Shown here one piece after another: positions 61,204 through 64,000 of a stretch of DNA of 64,000 nucleotides. The stretch spans positions 1 through 64,000 of the forward strand of contig JBBDRN010000047.1 of NCBI GenBank assembly GCA_040905445.1, in the 5' to 3' direction. The DNA comes from SKPT01 sp040905445 (GTDB lineage Bacteria; Planctomycetota; Phycisphaerae; Phycisphaerales; Phycisphaeraceae). Every line of letters begins with the position of its first letter. Positions within the stretch are counted from its first letter, which is position 1. The translations under genes were made by a program, and so were the position numbers. The notes under the pieces are model-generated. The model was not told the origin of the DNA, did not search any database, and saw only the letters and a list, made by a program, of their open reading frames with translations.

Positions 61204-62532
61204 TCATTCGCCCAACCCCTCAACCGGCTGCCGCGCCACCGCCGCCACGCCCGCCACGGGCCAGCGCCGCAGGACGAAAGACCAGTCATTCTGCCGTATC
61301 GCCTGCCGGATGTCCAGCAAGTAGCGCTGGAAGTGGCGGATGTTGTGCGCGCTGACCAGCATCGGGCCCAGCATTTCCCCCGCGAGAAACAGGTGGCGGA
61401 GGTAGCTGCGCGAGAAGGCGGGGGCGGCAGAATCGGGGTTCCGGGTTCCGGGATCGGGGTTCGGAAGTCCCGGATCCCGAGACCCGGAACCCGCGGCCCC
61501 CGCCCCGCAGGCGATGCAGTCGCAGCCGGGCTCGATCGGGCCCGGGTCCTCGCGAAAGCGGGCGTTTTTGAGACGGATCTGGCCCGTGCTGGTAAACGCG
61601 CAGGCACTGCGCCCGTTCCGCGTCGGCAGCACGCAGTCGAACATGTCCACCCCGGCCTGCGCGGCCACGAGGATGTCGCGCTCGTAGCCCACGCCCATCA
61701 GGTACCGCGGCCGCTCGGCGGGCAGCCGCGGCGCGACGTGCCGCACGACCCGGCAAAGCTCGTCATGCCCCTCCCCCACCGCCACACCGCCGATCGCGTA
61801 CCCGGGCAGGTCGAAGCCCGCGACCCGGTCGAGGCACCAGTCGCGCTGCGCCAGGTCCGTCCCGCCCTGGACGATACCGAACAGCGCCTGCTCCCCCGGT
61901 CGGCCATGGGCGCGGATGCACCGCTCCAGCCAGCGGACGGTGCGCTCGTTGGCCAGGCGCAGCCGCGCGGGGTAGTCGGCGGGGGCGACGCGGGGACGAT
62001 CGAGCTTCGGGTTCCGGATTCCGGGATTCGGGTCTGGGCCGGTATCCGGATCCCGGATCCCGGAACCCGCGGCCGCGGCCGGGGGGCAGTCGTCGAAGGC
62101 CATGATGATGTCCGCCCCGAGCTCGTTCTGCACCTGGATCGCCCGCTCGGGCGTCAGGTCGATCGCCGCCCCGTCGATGTGGCTGCGAAAGTGCACGCCC
62201 GCCTCATCGATGCGGCTGATGTCGGCGAGGCTGTAGACCTGGTAGCCGCCCGAGTCGGTGAGGATCGACCCCGCCCAGCCCATCCATTGGTGCAGTCCGC
62301 CCATCTGCGCCACCAGCTCCGAGCCGGGGCGCAGCATGAGGTGGTAGGTGTTGGCCAGCAGGATCTGCGTGCCCGTGGCCGCGACCTGCGTGGGCAGCAG
62401 TCCCTTGACGGTGCCCTGCGTGCCGACGGGCATGAACGCCGGCGTATCAAAGCTGCCGTGCGGCGTGGTGACGCGGCCGAGGCGGGCGCGCGAAGTGGCG
62501 TCGTGGTGGAGGATTTCGAAGGCGAGGGACAT
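61204..62532 (-). CDS. tgt: Queuine tRNA-ribosyltransferase with two in-frame palindromic insertions
   Basis: A 442-residue protein, about 60 longer than usual. MPVGTQGTVKGLLP, LTDSGGYQVYSL, IMAFDDCPP, LFGIVQGG, YAIGGVAVGEG and MFDCVLPTRNGRS mark the TIM-barrel active site, with nucleophile Asp in DCVLPTR. The zinc site is CDCIAC plus His in YLRHLF. Insert 1 follows FDDCPPAAAA and reads GSGIRDPDTGPDPNPGIRNP. Insert 2 lies between CDCIACGAGAA and FSRSYLRHLF and reads GSGSRDPGLPNPDPGTRNPD. Both come from related palindromes. The enzyme exchanges guanine 34 of tRNA for queuine or preQ1. Confidence 0.92.
   Translation of the reverse strand: MSLAFEILHHDATSRARLGRVTTPHGSFDTPAFMPVGTQGTVKGLLPTQVAATGTQILLANTYHLMLRPGSELVAQMGGLHQWMGWAGSILTDSGGYQVYSLADISRIDEAGVHFRSHIDGAAIDLTPERAIQVQNELGADIIMAFDDCPPAAAAGSGIRDPDTGPDPNPGIRNPKLDRPRVAPADYPARLRLANERTVRWLERCIRAHGRPGEQALFGIVQGGTDLAQRDWCLDRVAGFDLPGYAIGGVAVGEGHDELCRVVRHVAPRLPAERPRYLMGVGYERDILVAAQAGVDMFDCVLPTRNGRSACAFTSTGQIRLKNARFREDPGPIEPGCDCIACGAGAAGSGSRDPGLPNPDPGTRNPDSAAPAFSRSYLRHLFLAGEMLGPMLVSAHNIRHFQRYLLDIRQAIRQNDWSFVLRRWPVAGVAAVARQPVEGLGE
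61434..61492 (-). repeat. Palindromic insertion in tgt zinc region
   Basis: Plus-strand arms: CGGGGTTCCGGGTTCCGGGA at 61434 and CCCGGATCCCGAGACCCGGA at 61469. The reading frame passes through without a stop. Confidence 0.75.
62009..62068 (-). repeat. Palindromic insertion in tgt middle
   Basis: Arms GGGTTCCGGATTCCGGGATT at 62009 and CCGGATCCCGGATCCCGGAA at 62046, with about 14 bp between. Same family and reading frame as the insertion at 61434. Confidence 0.75.
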
Positions 62533-62536
62533 GGGC

Positions 62537-62636
62537 GAATTTCGGATTGCGGATTTCGGATTTCGGATGGGAGGGGGCGAGCGACGAGGCAGCTTCGGCG
62601 TCAGAAATCGAATCCGAAATCCGAAATCCGAAATTC
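62537..62636. repeat. Palindromic heptad element filling the rhomboid-tgt gap
   Basis: Left arm GAATTTCGGATTGCGGATTT onward (62537-62568); right arm ends CGAAATCCGAAATCCGAAAT at 62636. About 30-bp arms around a 35-bp loop. It occupies essentially all the 104 bp between the rhomboid stop (62637) and the tgt start (62532), and leaves tgt with no visible ribosome binding site. Confidence 0.8.
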
Positions 62637-63566
62637 CTACCGTCCCACCCCGCGCTTGCGCTCCGTCGCCTGGCTGAGGATGCGCTGCTCGCGGCGGGTG
62701 AGGCTCTGCAACCCCTCGTCGCGAACCTTGTCGAGGATGCGGTCGACCTCGGCCTCCTGGTCGCGGTCGCGCTGGCGGTGGCGCTGCCGGCGGGAGTCGT
62801 CGTAGCGGTGCTTAAGCTGCCCTGGGCTGCCGATGCGGTCGGCCCAGCCGAGCAGGCGCGGAGCGCGCATCAGCAGCAGGCCCACGGCCGCCCCGCCGAG
62901 GTGCGCGGCCTCGCCGCCCGTGTTGGGCCCGCCGACGAGCACGACGTAGACCGCGGCGAACAGGGCGATGAAGACGAGGACCTTCAGCGGCACGGGGATG
63001 AGGAACAACAGCAGCACGCGGACATTGGGCGCGGCGAACAGGGCGGCGATGAGCATGCCGAAGACGCCCGCCGACGCGCCGACGAGCGGCACGGCGGGGC
63101 CTGCCTCGATGAGCCCGATGCGCCAGAGAGCGAGGTACCCGGCCGCGCCTCCGACGCCGCAGATGAGGTAGAAGGCGAGAAACCGCCGCGAGCCGAAGTA
63201 GGACTCGACCATGGGGCCGAAGAAAAACATGAAGAGCATGTTGCCCAGCACGTGGCCCAGCGACGCGTGCATGAACTGGAACGTAAGCAGCTCGTAGAGG
63301 CGGAACTGTTGGAAGGTGGTCACGAGCGAGAAGCTGAAGAAGTAGCTCAGTCGCCCCAGCCCGGCCAGCGCGGGGCCACCGGCCATGCGGGTGACGACGC
63401 CGTCGATGAGCAGCACGCCGAAGTTGATGAGGATGAGGTAGAGGCTGACCGAGCCCCAGCGGGGGTAGATGATGCCGAGGTTGCCGACGCGCGCGACGCC
63501 GCCGGCCCCGCCGATGGGCAACCCACCCCCGCCCTCGCGTGCGTAGCCGCGGTCCTCCCAGCCCAT
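62637..63566 (-). CDS. Rhomboid-family intramembrane serine protease
   Basis: A 309-residue protein with six hydrophobic spans. GASAGVFGMLIAAL carries the catalytic serine (GxSx) and GGEAAHLGGAAVGLLL the catalytic histidine. FMHASLGHVLGNMLFMFFFG is the conserved helix 2 motif. A charged C-terminal cytoplasmic tail of about 70 residues follows (RQRHRQRDRDQEAEVDRILD). Rhomboids cleave transmembrane segments of other proteins. Its ATG overlaps the Nudix stop by one base (TAATG), indicating coupling. Confidence 0.9.
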   Translation of the reverse strand: MGWEDRGYAREGGGGLPIGGAGGVARVGNLGIIYPRWGSVSLYLILINFGVLLIDGVVTRMAGGPALAGLGRLSYFFSFSLVTTFQQFRLYELLTFQFMHASLGHVLGNMLFMFFFGPMVESYFGSRRFLAFYLICGVGGAAGYLALWRIGLIEAGPAVPLVGASAGVFGMLIAALFAAPNVRVLLLFLIPVPLKVLVFIALFAAVYVVLVGGPNTGGEAAHLGGAAVGLLLMRAPRLLGWADRIGSPGQLKHRYDDSRRQRHRQRDRDQEAEVDRILDKVRDEGLQSLTRREQRILSQATERKRGVGR

Positions 63567-64000
63567 TACCGATCCGCCCCCTCCGCCCGCACCCCCACCA
63601 CTTTCGCCGCCACCCTCCCTGCCGCCACGTCCGCCGCTCCTTTGCCAAACTGCAGGTGATACAGCACCACCGCCACCGTCTTGGCATCGACGATCCGCCC
63701 ATCGTGGATCATCGCCAGGACGTCGTCGATCGCCACGACCTCGGCCTCGATGCGCTCCGTCTCGTCAAGCTGCTGGCCGACGAAGCTCAACCCCGTCGCC
63801 CGGAATGCGTGCATCTGCTCTGTGCAGAAGCCCGGGCTCATGTAGAAGCTCAGCATCGCCTCGACGCCCGCCGCGTCGTAACCCGTCTCCTCGCGCAGCT
63901 CGCGCGCGGCGCACCCGGCCGGCTCCTCGCCCGCCTCCAGCGTCCCGGCAGGCAACTCCCACAGCGTCTGGCCCACGGCAAACCGCTCGTTGCGGATCAG
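63566..64000 (-). CDS. Nudix hydrolase, 5' end outside window
   Basis: The visible 144 residues run from the window edge to a TAA at 63566-63568. LPAGTLEAGEEPAGCAAREL followed by REETGY is the Nudix box (GX5EX7REUXEEXGU) that binds metal and cleaves nucleoside diphosphate derivatives. The pattern, with SFYMSPGFCTEQMHAF after the box, resembles ADP-ribose pyrophosphatases. Partial because the start lies beyond 64000. Confidence 0.85.
   Translation of the reverse strand: MIRNERFAVGQTLWELPAGTLEAGEEPAGCAARELREETGYDAAGVEAMLSFYMSPGFCTEQMHAFRATGLSFVGQQLDETERIEAEVVAIDDVLAMIHDGRIVDAKTVAVVLYHLQFGKGAADVAAGRVAAKVVGVRAEGADR

Overview
This 64 kb window is high-GC DNA that looks like the chromosome of a planctomycete, most likely a Phycisphaerae-type bacterium. 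Four secreted proteins share a two-repeat dockerin-like calcium-binding segment (GDMNxDGxxDAxDVxPFV...LTDP). Several carry a PEP-CTERM sorting tail and one carries a LEPR-XLL signature, a combination typical of marine planctomycetes. The attribution rests on these signatures and general gene content; no rRNA or tRNA gene was seen.

Region 1 (1-17.2 kb) is accessory, patchy in GC and rich in broken genes. It holds a frameshifted LEPR-XLL/dockerin gene, a giant beta-helix adhesin (1754-5338), and small genes each followed by a shared 57-74 bp repeat in the same orientation, a layout resembling an integron cassette array. It also holds a frameshifted HEPN-like gene, a 5'-truncated IS1-type transposase abutting a scrap of tyrosine recombinase, a second adhesin that appears split by another PEP-CTERM gene, a nucleoside hydrolase, an arabinose/fucose-isomerase-like enzyme, a truncated sigma factor with a small partner gene, and a wrecked 3-methyladenine glycosylase gene.

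Region 2 (17.2-30 kb) has two secreted paralogues of unknown function flanking a secreted amidase, an App1-type phosphatase-domain protein, HflX, a SprT-like protein, a fatty acid desaturase, a small SAM methyltransferase-like protein, an RRM RNA-binding protein with a long leader, and a secreted esterase with dockerin-like repeats.

Region 3 (30-49.7 kb) is mostly core metabolism and envelope. The pyruvate dehydrogenase genes pdhA, pdhB and pdhC lie on the minus strand, with a hicBA toxin-antitoxin pair (hicA frameshifted) wedged between pdhA and pdhB and a nucleotidyltransferase between pdhB and pdhC. Then come bamA, an LpxL/HtrB-like acyltransferase, a coiled-coil membrane protein, cysC, trmD, rpsP, a Gfo/Idh/MocA oxidoreductase, a large DUF6785-like membrane protein, a family 2 glycosyltransferase, and nfo translationally coupled to a PD-(D/E)XK-like protein.

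Region 4 (49.8-64 kb) holds two zinc-ribbon proteins, dnaN, a hotdog-fold-like protein, a polytopic membrane protein, an RdgC-like protein, rsmJ, then on the minus strand the tgt-yajC-secDF export/tRNA-modification block preceded by a Nudix hydrolase and a rhomboid protease. The tgt gene carries two in-frame palindromic insertions of one sequence family, and a related palindrome fills the whole gap upstream of it.

Best candidates for undescribed biology are the repeat-tailed cassette-like genes at 0.1-7.8 kb, the in-frame protein-coding palindromes in tgt, and the Nfo/nuclease-like pair.
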